Source: JAGWBD01 sp965220615
Lineage (GTDB): Bacteria > Chloroflexota > Anaerolineae > Aggregatilineales > Phototrophicaceae
Assembly (NCBI GenBank): GCA_965220615.1
Contig: CBDCQL010000001.1
Span: forward strand, 558,001-622,000
Direction of reading: 5' to 3'
Length of the DNA: 64,000 bases
Numbering within the stretch: the stretch's first letter is position 1; each line of letters begins with the position of its first letter. A program made the translations under genes and the position numbers. Shown piece after piece: positions 1-7,798 of the stretch. The notes beneath the pieces were generated by a model that had not been told where the DNA came from, did no database searches, and was given only the letters and a program-made list of their open reading frames with translations.

Positions 1-1
1 C

Positions 2-379
2 TCGCTGCTGACCCTGCCGGTCATCGGCGTGCTTTACGCGCGCTACTGGCCCTTTGAGGACCATTCCCTTGCCTCGCGCGTCGCGCTCCTGCTCGGCCTG
101 CTTTCCGCCCTGCTGCGGCTGATGCTGGAACCGTTGATGGTGGCGGCGCTGGCGCTGGCCACCGGCGCGCTGGTGCCGGTGCGCGTTCACGCCAACCTCG
201 CCATCGGCGGACAGATCTTTTTCTACTTCCTGCTGATCAACATGCCGCGCCTGCTGGAGTTGTCGGCGCCCTGGCGCATCGCGCTGGAGCTGCTGCTGCC
301 GCTGGCCCTGCCCGCGTTGATCGCCCTTGTCGCCCTGCAGGCGGCGCAGCGTCTGCTGACGCGGGACCGGGCCACGTGA
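2..379 (+). CDS. Partial integral membrane protein, probably an ABC export component
   Basis: The reading frame is open from the left edge, so the N-terminus is missing. The visible 125 residues are almost entirely hydrophobic, with about four membrane segments separated by short basic loops and a basic C-terminal tail. The stop codon overlaps the GTG start of the following ABC ATPase by 4 bases, so the two are translationally coupled. That context makes it a plausible membrane partner of the ATPase/FtsX exporter downstream. No family motif is recognisable in the fragment; another polytopic protein remains possible. Confidence 0.6.
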   Translation, partial: SLLTLPVIGVLYARYWPFEDHSLASRVALLLGLLSALLRLMLEPLMVAALALATGALVPVRVHANLAIGGQIFFYFLLINMPRLLELSAPWRIALELLLPLALPALIALVALQAAQRLLTRDRAT

Positions 380-1122
380 ACGCCGCCCCGGTCGTCGAAC
401 TGCGCGGCCTCAGGCGCGCCTTTGGCGCGGGCGAGCGCCGCCGCGTCGTGCTCAACGAAGTCGACCTGCGCGTGGACGAGGGCGAGTTTCTCGTCTTCCT
501 TGGCCGCAGCGGAAGCGGCAAGAGCACGCTGCTCAACATGTTGAGCGGAATCGACCGGCCCGATTCCGGCACGGTGCGCATCGCCGGGCGCGACCTGGGC
601 GCGCTGGGCGAACGCGCACTGACGCGCTTCCGCCGCGATCACATCGGCATCGTCTTCCAGTTTTTCAACCTGATCCCCATTCTGACCGTGCTGGAGAACG
701 TGGTGCTGCCCGCGGAACTGGCTGGCGAAGGCGGGTCGGCCCCCCGCGCCCGCGCCCGCGATCTGCTGGCGCAGACCGGCCTTGAGTCGCTGGCCGACCA
801 GTTCCCGGACCTGCTCAGCGCGGGCGAACAGCAGCGCGTCGCCATCGCGCGCGCGCTGATCCGCGAACCGGCGCTCATCCTGGCCGACGAGCCCACCGGC
901 AACCTTGACAGCGACAGCGCCGCGCGCGTCATGGACTTGCTGCTGAGCCTGACGCGCGACGCCGGCAAGACCCTGGTGATGGCCACCCACGATGCCGCCA
1001 CCCTGGATCTGGCCGACCGCGTGGGCCGTATAGAAGATGGCGCGCTGACGGTGACGGCGGGCGCGCGGCAGCGCCGGCCGGAGGTCATGGCGGGAGAGAC
1101 AGTCGCAGGAGGGGGCTCATGA
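376..1122 (+). CDS. ABC transporter ATP-binding protein, LolD/MacB-like
   Basis: 248-residue ATPase that would power a MacB/LolCDE-type mechanotransmission exporter from the cytoplasmic face of the membrane. Walker A GRSGSGKST lies near residues 43-51, the Q-loop Q near 95, the signature LSAGEQQ near 147-153, and Walker B LILADE with the D-loop GNLD just after it. The sequence 'ADEPTGNLD' is typical of the LolD/FtsE group. The GTG start overlaps the upstream stop, and the stop overlaps the HEAT-repeat gene start (ATGA). The FtsX-type permease two genes downstream is its likely partner. The exported substrate is unknown. Confidence 0.93.
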   Translation: MNAAPVVELRGLRRAFGAGERRRVVLNEVDLRVDEGEFLVFLGRSGSGKSTLLNMLSGIDRPDSGTVRIAGRDLGALGERALTRFRRDHIGIVFQFFNLIPILTVLENVVLPAELAGEGGSAPRARARDLLAQTGLESLADQFPDLLSAGEQQRVAIARALIREPALILADEPTGNLDSDSAARVMDLLLSLTRDAGKTLVMATHDAATLDLADRVGRIEDGALTVTAGARQRRPEVMAGETVAGGGS

Positions 1123-1541
1123 GCAGGCCGGACCGCTCACAAATCCGCCAGTACTTGAGCGAACTGGGCGATTACAACAAGAAGCGCCGGCGCAGCGCCG
1201 TCATGAAACTGGGCCTGGCCGGCGGCGACGAGGCCGTCAAGGCGCTGATCATGGCGCTGCAGAACCGTAACGAAGACCTCATCGTGCGCGGCCGCGCGGC
1301 GCTCATGCTGGGGCGCCTGGGGGATACCCGCGCCGTGCAGCCGCTCATCAACGCGCTGGACGCGCCCGGCATGCAGACGCCCCTGCACGCGGCGCGCTCG
1401 CTGGGCCGCCTCGGCGACGACCGCGCCATCGAACCCCTGTTGCTGATCGCGGGTTCCGCCGACGGCAAGCTGCGCGCGGCGGCCATGGAAGCGTTGCAGC
1501 GCCTCGGCTGCGACGCCGAGCCGGCCGGTCCGGAGGCCTGA
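1119..1541 (+). CDS. HEAT-repeat protein
   Basis: 140-residue soluble protein with no signal peptide. From about residue 28 it shows repeated ~30-residue helical units of the form 'GDxRAVxPLIxAL', characteristic of PBS-lyase/HEAT repeats; the clearest units start near residues 63 and 95. Such repeats form a superhelical protein-binding scaffold. The ATG overlaps the ATPase stop by 4 bases and the FtsX-like gene starts 55 bases after it, so it belongs to the exporter operon. A role as an adaptor or regulator of the transporter is an inference from context. Confidence 0.85.
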   Translation: MSRPDRSQIRQYLSELGDYNKKRRRSAVMKLGLAGGDEAVKALIMALQNRNEDLIVRGRAALMLGRLGDTRAVQPLINALDAPGMQTPLHAARSLGRLGDDRAIEPLLLIAGSADGKLRAAAMEALQRLGCDAEPAGPEA

Positions 1542-1596
1542 ACCCGATAGCTCCGGCAGCGCGCATCCGTAACGCAGCGCAGGAGCCCGCCGCCTC

Positions 1597-4149
1597 GTGA
1601 TTCTGCGTCTGGTACAGCGCTCCCTGGCGCAGCGCTTCCTGCAGTCCATCCTGCTGCTGGTGGGTGTGGCGCTCGGCGTGGCCATGGTGATCGCCATCGA
1701 CCTCGCCAACAGCGCCGCCAGCCAGGCCTTCGCCCTCAGCGCGAGCAGCGTGCGCGGGCGCGCCACGCACAGCATTGCCGGCGGGCCGGGCGGCCTGCCC
1801 ACGGCGCTCTACACGCAGTTGCGCCGCGAGGCCGGCCTGCGCAACGCTGCGCCGGTGATCAGTCGCCAGGTGCGCGTCGACGGCCTCGGCGAGCGCGCCC
1901 TGCGCCTGCTGGGCGTGGACCCCTTCGCCGAGGCGCCTTTCCGCGACTATCTGACGGAGGGCGGCAGCATCGACCTGCGCATCTTCACGCGCCTCGTCAG
2001 CGAGCCCGGTCTGGTGCTGCCCAGCCAACCCCTTGCGGAACGCTTCGGGGTCGCGCCAGGCGACGAGCTGACCCTGCGCAGCGGCGATCGCCTCGCCACC
2101 GTGCGCGTGGCCGGGCTGCTGCAACCCACGGACCGCGTCAGCAGCCAGGCGCTGGACGATCTGCTGCTGACCGACATCGCCACGGCCCAGGAACTGCTGG
2201 GCATGGCGGGGCGCATCACCCGCATCGACCTGTTGCTGCCGCCGGAGCAGGACCTTGACGCGTTGCGCGCCCTGCTGCCGGCGGGCGTGACGCTCAACGC
2301 GGCGCAGGAGGACGACGACAGCCTGTCGCAAATGACGGAGGCCTTCGAGATCAGCCTGGAATCGTTGAGCGTGATGGCGCTGGTGGTCGGCGTCTTCCTC
2401 ATCTACAACACGGTGGTCTTCAGCGTGGTGCAGCGGCGACCCCTGATCGCCACGCTGCGCGCGCTGGGCGCCAGCCGCCGCCAGGTCTTCGCCTTCATCC
2501 TCGGCGAGGCCCTGATTGCCGGGGCCCTGGGCACCCTGGCGGGGATCGGGCTGGGGCTGATTTTCGGCCGCGTGACGGTCGCCCTCGTCACGCAGACGAT
2601 CAGCGACCTTTACTTCTCGGTGAACGTGCAAGGTCTGCCGGTGGCGCCCCTGACCCTGCTGCGCGGCATCGCGGCGGGCGTGCTGGCCAGCCTCGGCGCG
2701 GCCTGTTTGCCGGCCCTTGAGGCGACCTTCACGCCGCCGGCGGGGGCCATGCTGCGCTCCGGTCTGGAGGGACGCGCGCGCCGTTTGCTGCCCCTGGCCA
2801 GTGGCGCGGCCCTCGCCCTGGCGCTGCTGGCGCTGGCGTTGCTGCAAATGCCCGGCGGGAACATCCGTCTCGCCTTCATCGCGTTGACGGCCTTCATCGT
2901 CGCCGGCGCCGCGCTGGCGCCGCTGGCCCTGACCCTGCTGCTGCGCGCCCTGACGCCCGTCACCGGGCGGCTTTTCGGCGTCAGTGGACGCATGGCGCCG
3001 CGAGCCGTGCTGCGCTCGCTCAGTCGCAGCGCCGTGGCCGTGGCCGCTCTGACCGTGGCCGTCAGCGTGATCGTCGGCGTCGGCATGACCATCGGCAGCT
3101 ATCGCAACGCGGTCTCCAACTGGCTGGACGTCACGCTGGCGGCTGATATCTACGTCTCGACGACGCTCTTCGCCGGCAACCGCAGCCAGGGCGACACCCG
3201 CGACGTGGACCCCGCCATCGTCGACGAGCTGCAGGCCCTGCCCGGCGTCGCGCAGACGGTATGGGTGCGCGCGGTCGCCGTGGATGCGCCGGACTATCCG
3301 CAACTGCCGCCGGTGAACCTGGACGTCGTTTCCGGCGACGTCACCCAGGGCGAGCGGCGTTTCGCCTGGCTGGGGGTGGAAGACGCCTGGACGGCCCTGG
3401 CCGAAGGGCAGCTGCTCGTCTCCGAGTCCTTCGCCTTCCGCCGCGGCATCGACCCGGGTAACGCCCGCCTGACGCTGCAGACGGACCGCGGGCCGCGGAC
3501 CTTCCCCGTCGCCGGCGTGTACTACGACTACTCCAGCGACCAGGGCACGGTCCTGATGGAGGCTGCCACGTACCGCGCGCTTTACGACGACCCCTGGATC
3601 TCCTCGCTGGGCCTCATTCTGGAGGACGATGCGTCGCTGCCGGAGCTGCTGGAGCGATTGCGCGGCGACATCCTGGCGGACAAAAACCTGCTGGCGCGCG
3701 CCAACAGCGAATTGCGCGCCGATGTCTTCGTGCTCTTCGAGCGCACCTTCATGATCACCGGCGCGCTGCAGTTGCTGGCGACGCTGGTGGCCTTCATCGG
3801 CATCCTCAGCGCGCTGCTGGCCCTGCAGCTGGAACACACGCGGCAATACGGCGTGCTGCGCGCCTGCGGCATGTCGCCCGCCCAGCTCTGGCGCTACACC
3901 CTGCTGCAGACGGGGCTGATGGGCGTGACGGCCGGCGCCCTTTCCCTGCCGGTGGGCGCACTGGTGGCGCTGGTGATGGTGCGGGTCGTTAATCTGCGCG
4001 CCTTCGGCTGGGAGCTGACGCCGACGCTGCAAGCGGAATCGCTGGCGACGGCCTTCGCGGTGGCCGTGGGCGCGGCGCTGCTGGCGGGGATCTACCCGGC
4101 CTGGCGTCTGGGGCGTCTGGTGACGGCGCTGGCGCTGCGCAGCGAGTGA
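1597..4149 (+). CDS. FtsX-family ABC transporter permease
   Basis: 850 residues with GTG start; AGGAG lies 12 bases upstream. Architecture: an N-terminal membrane segment (about residues 15-40), a large extracytoplasmic MacB-like domain, three membrane helices near 250-370, a second duplicated half beginning near 395, another periplasmic domain, and three C-terminal helices near 715-840. This double-FtsX layout (~800-850 residues) is normal for single-chain MacB/LolCE-like permeases. Conserved 'LRALGASRRQVFAFILGE' and 'LRACGMSPAQLWR' FtsX signature stretches are present in the two halves. It pairs with the upstream LolD-type ATPase. The 3' end overlaps the convergent methyltransferase gene by 58 bases. 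Confidence 0.92.
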   Translation: MILRLVQRSLAQRFLQSILLLVGVALGVAMVIAIDLANSAASQAFALSASSVRGRATHSIAGGPGGLPTALYTQLRREAGLRNAAPVISRQVRVDGLGERALRLLGVDPFAEAPFRDYLTEGGSIDLRIFTRLVSEPGLVLPSQPLAERFGVAPGDELTLRSGDRLATVRVAGLLQPTDRVSSQALDDLLLTDIATAQELLGMAGRITRIDLLLPPEQDLDALRALLPAGVTLNAAQEDDDSLSQMTEAFEISLESLSVMALVVGVFLIYNTVVFSVVQRRPLIATLRALGASRRQVFAFILGEALIAGALGTLAGIGLGLIFGRVTVALVTQTISDLYFSVNVQGLPVAPLTLLRGIAAGVLASLGAACLPALEATFTPPAGAMLRSGLEGRARRLLPLASGAALALALLALALLQMPGGNIRLAFIALTAFIVAGAALAPLALTLLLRALTPVTGRLFGVSGRMAPRAVLRSLSRSAVAVAALTVAVSVIVGVGMTIGSYRNAVSNWLDVTLAADIYVSTTLFAGNRSQGDTRDVDPAIVDELQALPGVAQTVWVRAVAVDAPDYPQLPPVNLDVVSGDVTQGERRFAWLGVEDAWTALAEGQLLVSESFAFRRGIDPGNARLTLQTDRGPRTFPVAGVYYDYSSDQGTVLMEAATYRALYDDPWISSLGLILEDDASLPELLERLRGDILADKNLLARANSELRADVFVLFERTFMITGALQLLATLVAFIGILSALLALQLEHTRQYGVLRACGMSPAQLWRYTLLQTGLMGVTAGALSLPVGALVALVMVRVVNLRAFGWELTPTLQAESLATAFAVAVGAALLAGIYPAWRLGRLVTALALRSE

Positions 4150-4946
4150 GCAGGGGCGGCGACGGCGAAGACCTCGCGCTCAAAGAACCAGCGAAAGGGC
4201 GGCACGTCGAAGGCCAGACGGCGCAACAGCGACAGCGGCGGGCCCTCGTCGCGCTGCTGCGGCGGGCTGTCGAGCCAGACGCGGCCGCGGAAACCGGCCC
4301 GGCGCAGGACACGTCGCATGCTCAACAGGGACTGCTCGTTGACGTGCACGTGTTCGTTGGCGTCGACGAGAAACTGGCGCGGATCGCGCGGGTACTGCGC
4401 GCCCTGGCCCATCAGGCGCCGCACCAGGCGCACCAGCGGGTAGGCGTAACGGTCGTACCAGACGTTGGGCGCGGTGTGGACGATGAGGCGGCCCTCGGGT
4501 TTCAGCACGCGGCGCACCTCCAGCAGCGCCGCCTGCAACTCCCAGGGGTGGAGATGCTCGACCACGTCGAAGAGCAGCACGCGATCAAAGCTGGCACTGG
4601 CGAAAGGCAGTTGACGGGCGTTGGCCTGGCCGAGCGCGATGCGCCCCGGCGCCTGCGGGTCGAGCGAGGTCACCACCTGCTGCGCCAGACGCAGGGCGGC
4701 CGGCGCGTAGTCCACGCCGCAGGCGAAGGCGCCGGGTTGCGCGCAATGCAGCAGGATTTCACCGCGGCCGCAGCCGACGTCCAGCACGCGCATGCCCGGC
4801 AGCACTTCAGCCAGTTCGAAGGCCGCCCGCAGACGCCGCGACAGCTGCTCGCCTTCGCTGGCGTTAAATTCGTCGAAGCCTTCGCAGGCTGTGCGAAAGT
4901 ATTCCTCGGTGTACAGGCCGGCGGGGACGGGTGGTTCGCGGTCCAT
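4092..4946 (-). CDS. Class I SAM-dependent methyltransferase
   Basis: 284 residues from the ATG at 4946; the frame stays open further upstream, but the homologous part begins here. Motif I VLDVGCGRGEIL binds SAM, followed by the acidic GVDYAP strand, 'ANARQLPFASASFDRVLLFD', and the post-motif 'VVEHLHPWE' and 'VRRVLKPEGRLIVHTAPN', typical of Methyltransf_11/UbiE-like enzymes. The substrate cannot be read from sequence. It lies 82 bases downstream of the cysteine synthase on the same strand and may be co-transcribed. Its C-terminal end is coded antisense to the FtsX gene end. Confidence 0.87.
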   Translation of the reverse strand: MDREPPVPAGLYTEEYFRTACEGFDEFNASEGEQLSRRLRAAFELAEVLPGMRVLDVGCGRGEILLHCAQPGAFACGVDYAPAALRLAQQVVTSLDPQAPGRIALGQANARQLPFASASFDRVLLFDVVEHLHPWELQAALLEVRRVLKPEGRLIVHTAPNVWYDRYAYPLVRLVRRLMGQGAQYPRDPRQFLVDANEHVHVNEQSLLSMRRVLRRAGFRGRVWLDSPPQQRDEGPPLSLLRRLAFDVPPFRWFFEREVFAVAAPAHSLRSASAVTRRPRRQAG

Positions 4947-5028
4947 GCGCGTGAGATGAGGTCCTGTTGCGGACGGGGGAAGTATACAACAGGATGTCGC
5001 GGGCCGCGCCAGGGCGGCAGGTCGTCGC

Positions 5029-5988
5029 TCAGACCTGCCAGAAGGACTCGGAGAGGTACTTGTGGGCGCTGTCCGGCAGGATGGTGACGATGACTGCCGG
5101 CTGCCCCAGGTCGGCCTGTTCCAGCGCGATCTCGCGCGCCGCGACCAGCGCCGCCGCCGCGCTGATGCCCACCAGCCAGCCTTCCTCGCGCGCCAGACGC
5201 CGCGCCAGGTCATGGGCCGCCTCGGTGCTGACGCGCAGGGAGCGGTCGGCCAGGGCCGGGTTGTAGAGGCCGGGGCGGATGGCCGAGTCCATGTGCTTGA
5301 GGCCCTCAAGGCCGTGGAAGGGCGACTCCGGCTGCACCGAGACCAGTTGCACGTCGGGGTTGTAATCGCGCAGGCGCAGGCCGGTGCCGGTGAAGGTGCC
5401 GCTGGTGCCCAGCCCCGCCACGAGGTGGGTGACGGCGCCGCCGGTCTGCTGCCAGATCTCGACGCCGGTGGTCTCGTAATGGGCGTTCACGTTGGCCGGG
5501 TTGTTGTACTGGTCGCCATAAAACCAGCTCCCCGGCTCGCGCGCCATCAGGTCGCGCACGGCCAGCAGGGCGCCGTCGCTGCCCTCAAGCGGGTCGGTGA
5601 GCACCAGCTCGGCGCCGTGGGCGCGCAGGATGGCGATGCGCTCCGGGCTGGCGTTTTCCGGCAGGTAGAGGCGTACGCGATAGCCCAGCGCCGCGCCGAT
5701 CATGGCGTAGGCGATGCCGGTGTTGCCGCTGGTGCTGTCGACCAGCGGGGTCTCCGGCAGCAGGGCGCCCCTGGCGATGCCCTGCTGCATGATGGCGAGG
5801 GCGGGGCGGTCCTTGACGCTGCCGCCGGGGTTGTACCACTCGGCCTTGGCCAGCAGTTGCACGTCATGCGGCAGGCGCGTGCCGGGCAGGGGCAGATCCA
5901 GCAGCGGCGTGTTGCCGATCTGCTGCGCCAGGTTGACGCCGCCAGAGGTCCGAAGCGGGGCTTCGTCGATCGTCAGCGCAAGTGCCAT
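5029..5988 (-). CDS. cysK: Cysteine synthase (O-acetylserine sulfhydrylase family)
   Basis: 319-residue PLP-dependent enzyme of fold type II, expected to make cysteine from O-acetylserine (or O-phosphoserine) and sulfide. The PLP lysine lies in NPGGSVKDR, the phosphate/substrate loop is STSGNTGIA, and the PLP-phosphate cup is GLGTSGTFTGTG. The C-terminal 'LPDSAHKYLSE' also fits the family. ATG at 5988 is chosen because AGAAGG precedes it; the open frame extends further upstream into the leader without homology. CysK and CysM subtypes are not separable by eye. The 5' region contains unusual hairpins (see 6028-6171). Confidence 0.9.
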   Translation of the reverse strand: MALALTIDEAPLRTSGGVNLAQQIGNTPLLDLPLPGTRLPHDVQLLAKAEWYNPGGSVKDRPALAIMQQGIARGALLPETPLVDSTSGNTGIAYAMIGAALGYRVRLYLPENASPERIAILRAHGAELVLTDPLEGSDGALLAVRDLMAREPGSWFYGDQYNNPANVNAHYETTGVEIWQQTGGAVTHLVAGLGTSGTFTGTGLRLRDYNPDVQLVSVQPESPFHGLEGLKHMDSAIRPGLYNPALADRSLRVSTEAAHDLARRLAREEGWLVGISAAAALVAAREIALEQADLGQPAVIVTILPDSAHKYLSESFWQV

Positions 5989-6027
5989 ACCCGTCCTTCT
6001 CCTGCCAAACAAAAACAGACCGTCCAC

Positions 6028-6105
6028 AAAACAAAAAAGGCGCAAACGTCTCGTTTCCGCGCGGGCGATGGATTGCAAGTCCATCGCTCAGGGACGTTCG
6101 CAGCC
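6028..6105 (-). terminator. Terminator-like hairpin in the cysteine synthase leader
   Basis: Read on the minus strand, 6105-6093 pairs with 6050-6039 (12 pairs with one bulged T and one G-U). Inside lies a perfect 8-bp hairpin (6087-6080 with 6072-6065, 7-base loop CTTGCAA). The outer stem is followed at once by a T-rich run (6038-6028). It ends about 40 bases before the start codon of cysK, so it could terminate leader transcripts. A read-through/termination switch is inferred; no known riboswitch or T-box consensus is visible. Confidence 0.45.
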
Positions 6106-6137
6106 TTTCAGTCGGCGGCGGTCTGCCGGGGTTAGTC

Positions 6138-6171
6138 GTCTGAAGTGGCTGCTAACGGCCCTGCTTCAGAC
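6138..6171 (-). promoter_or_regulatory. Second leader hairpin upstream of cysteine synthase
   Basis: GTCTGAAG (6138-6145) and CTTCAGAC (6164-6171) form a perfect 8-bp stem, with an inner GGC/GCC pairing in the loop. It lies about 150 bases upstream of the cysteine synthase ATG and 33 bases upstream of the terminator-like hairpin on the minus strand. Together they make a leader of over 180 bases with two separate structured domains. It could also act in DNA as an operator for the divergent promoter near 6230; this is not decidable here. Confidence 0.35.
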
Positions 6172-6229
6172 AGACACAGAGTTCGGTCACCGGTTGCATA
6201 CCTTCGTTAGGGCTTCTCGACACAGCGAG

Positions 6230-6235
6230 TATAAT
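6230..6235 (+). promoter_or_regulatory. Probable -10 element for the tandem-domain genes
   Basis: A perfect TATAAT occurs 41 bases before the ATG of the first tandem-domain gene. The matching -35 position (about 6207, TTAGGG) is weak. There is no other promoter-like sequence in the gap, so this is the best candidate for transcription of 6276 to 8427. Confidence 0.4.
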
Positions 6236-6275
6236 CGCGGCAGGCGGCGGAGTCAAGCGCGCCGGAGCGAGGGGG

Positions 6276-6641
6276 ATGCAGAACGAGGCGCAGTTCGAGC
6301 GCTGTCAGGAGTCCGTGCGCGACGCGCTGATCCGCCGCGCCTGCGCGCGTCGCACCATCAGCTACAGCGAACTGGCGCAGCGCGTGGGCCTGCTGCCGCA
6401 GCGTCACGTGCTGCTGCGGCAGTTGCCGCGGTTGGTGGAGGCCATCAACGCGGAGGAGGTGGGCGATGGCTGGCCGCTGCTGGGCGCGCTGGTCGTGCGC
6501 AAGGCGGACGGTCTGCCGGGCGCCGGCTTTTTCCGCCACGCGCGAGAACTGGGCCGCCTGGCGCCCGACGCCTCGAGCGCTGCCGAACGCACATTCCACG
6601 AACGCGAGTTGCAGCGCATCTACAGCGCCTGGGCGGAGTAA
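6276..6641 (+). CDS. Single-copy protein of an unrecognised ~120-residue domain
   Basis: 121-residue soluble protein, GC-rich like the bulk of the window. It contains one copy of the domain that appears three times in the next gene: an N-terminal helical part with 'ISYSELAQRVG' (reminiscent of a winged-helix 'TYGELA' segment), a central strand block 'PLLGALVVRK..GLPGAGFF', and a C-terminal 'ERTFHERELQRIYSAW'. The start ATG follows GAGGGGG. Eleven bases separate its stop from the next gene. I do not recognise the family with a named function; a nucleic-acid-binding or DNA-processing role is only a guess from the winged-helix-like segment. Confidence 0.75.
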   Translation: MQNEAQFERCQESVRDALIRRACARRTISYSELAQRVGLLPQRHVLLRQLPRLVEAINAEEVGDGWPLLGALVVRKADGLPGAGFFRHARELGRLAPDASSAAERTFHERELQRIYSAWAE

Positions 6642-6652
6642 GGGAACCAGCG

Positions 6653-7798
6653 TTGGACTTCGGTGATTTTGCCGACAAAAGCATCGTCTCGGTTCATGAG
6701 GTCCTTCACCGAGTCGCAAGACAATGGAAGACAATCACTTACAGAGAACTAGCTCACGAAGCTGATGTTCCAGATGCTGGCAAGCCTTATGTCTGGTTCA
6801 GTCATCTCCCCGGTGTGTTGGACGAAATAAATGTAGTGGAAGTTGATGCGGGAATGCCTTTATTGAGCGCTGTTGTTGTGCGCAAAAGGGACAGACTACC
6901 CGGCGATGGTTTCTTTTACAGGCTCACGGCGAGACCTTGTCTGGTGCCGGCAGGGGCGACCGAAGAAGAAAAACGAGCCTTCCATGAAGAAGAACTGCTG
7001 CGAGTATACGAGGCGTGGGGGACAAGCAATTCCGCAGCGGAACAGAGAGATTTTTCGGAAAAGTACCATTTGGTCGTGCACAATGCGTTGGTTGATATTG
7101 CAAGTAGAGGAGCGACCATTACGTATAGAGACTTGGCACGGAAAGCCAACATCCCGGCAGGCTTGGAGGCAATGAGAAATCTGTATGAATTATTGTCTGA
7201 ATCAAATGAATTGGAATCGCGAATTGAATGGCCACTTTTGAGTGCAGTTGTAGTGGACAAGGCCCATGGGGTGCCAGGCGCGAGGTTCTTTAGACAGGCG
7301 ACATATCTAGGGAAATTAGAGTCTGGTGCAGACAAGAAGGCCCGACAGACATTTTGGCAAAAGGAATTGCAGCATGTCCATTCTGTTTGGGCAAATGCCG
7401 ATACGTTGAATTACAAGGAGTTCGCGACACGGTATGGCGACACGGTATACGACATATTGGCTGACGTTGCCACCAAGGGGATGACCATCACCCATGAGGA
7501 GTTAACGCAGAGAGCCAGCCTCCCTACAGGGATGTACGAGACGCGTCTGCTGTCTGCATTGCTGTATGAATATGATTCTGTGGAAAAGGCACTTGAGAGT
7601 GCAATGTTAAGTGCAGTCGTGGTACGGGCAGAGGATGGTTTGCCGGAAGACAGTTTCTTTTCGCGTGCACTGGCTCTGGGCCGACTAGCAACTGAGGCAA
7701 ACCAAGAAAACAGAGAGACATTCTGGCGGAAAGAATTGAAGCGAGTACATGAGATGTGGGCTGAACTCGCTGAGCAGGTAGAGGAGGGCGAAGCATGA
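6653..7798 (+). CDS. Three tandem copies of the unrecognised ~120-residue domain
   Basis: 381 residues starting at TTG (6653), chosen because AAGGGA lies 8 bases upstream and the homology begins at once; the open frame extends far upstream without meaning. Repeats cover about residues 5-122, 123-253 and 254-376. Each has the pattern [IT]T[YH]xEL, then 'P/MLLSAVVV', then 'PG/ExxFF', and ends with a 'FW/HxxEL..VH/Y..W' motif. GC content is visibly lower than in the upstream single-copy gene and in plsY, which suggests separate acquisition. The stop overlaps the plsY start (ATGA). Function unknown. Confidence 0.75.
   Translation: MDFGDFADKSIVSVHEVLHRVARQWKTITYRELAHEADVPDAGKPYVWFSHLPGVLDEINVVEVDAGMPLLSAVVVRKRDRLPGDGFFYRLTARPCLVPAGATEEEKRAFHEEELLRVYEAWGTSNSAAEQRDFSEKYHLVVHNALVDIASRGATITYRDLARKANIPAGLEAMRNLYELLSESNELESRIEWPLLSAVVVDKAHGVPGARFFRQATYLGKLESGADKKARQTFWQKELQHVHSVWANADTLNYKEFATRYGDTVYDILADVATKGMTITHEELTQRASLPTGMYETRLLSALLYEYDSVEKALESAMLSAVVVRAEDGLPEDSFFSRALALGRLATEANQENRETFWRKELKRVHEMWAELAEQVEEGEA

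Noticed and set aside
1348..4032. 894-residue frame antisense to the FtsX-like gene
   Set aside because: Low-complexity Gln/Arg/His-rich translation typical of the reverse of a GC-rich gene; the plus strand encodes a clear permease.
6039..6105. tRNA-Cys-like arm (plus-strand loop TTGCAAG with GCA) inside a longer stem
   Set aside because: No T-arm with GTTCGAATC, no D-arm and an acceptor stem that is too long; the better explanation is a leader hairpin of the minus-strand gene.
5989..6275. T-box riboswitch for cysteine
   Set aside because: The conserved T-box stretch (UGGNACCGCG-like) and a Stem I with specifier bulge are not found on the minus strand; only the TGC in a loop suggested it.
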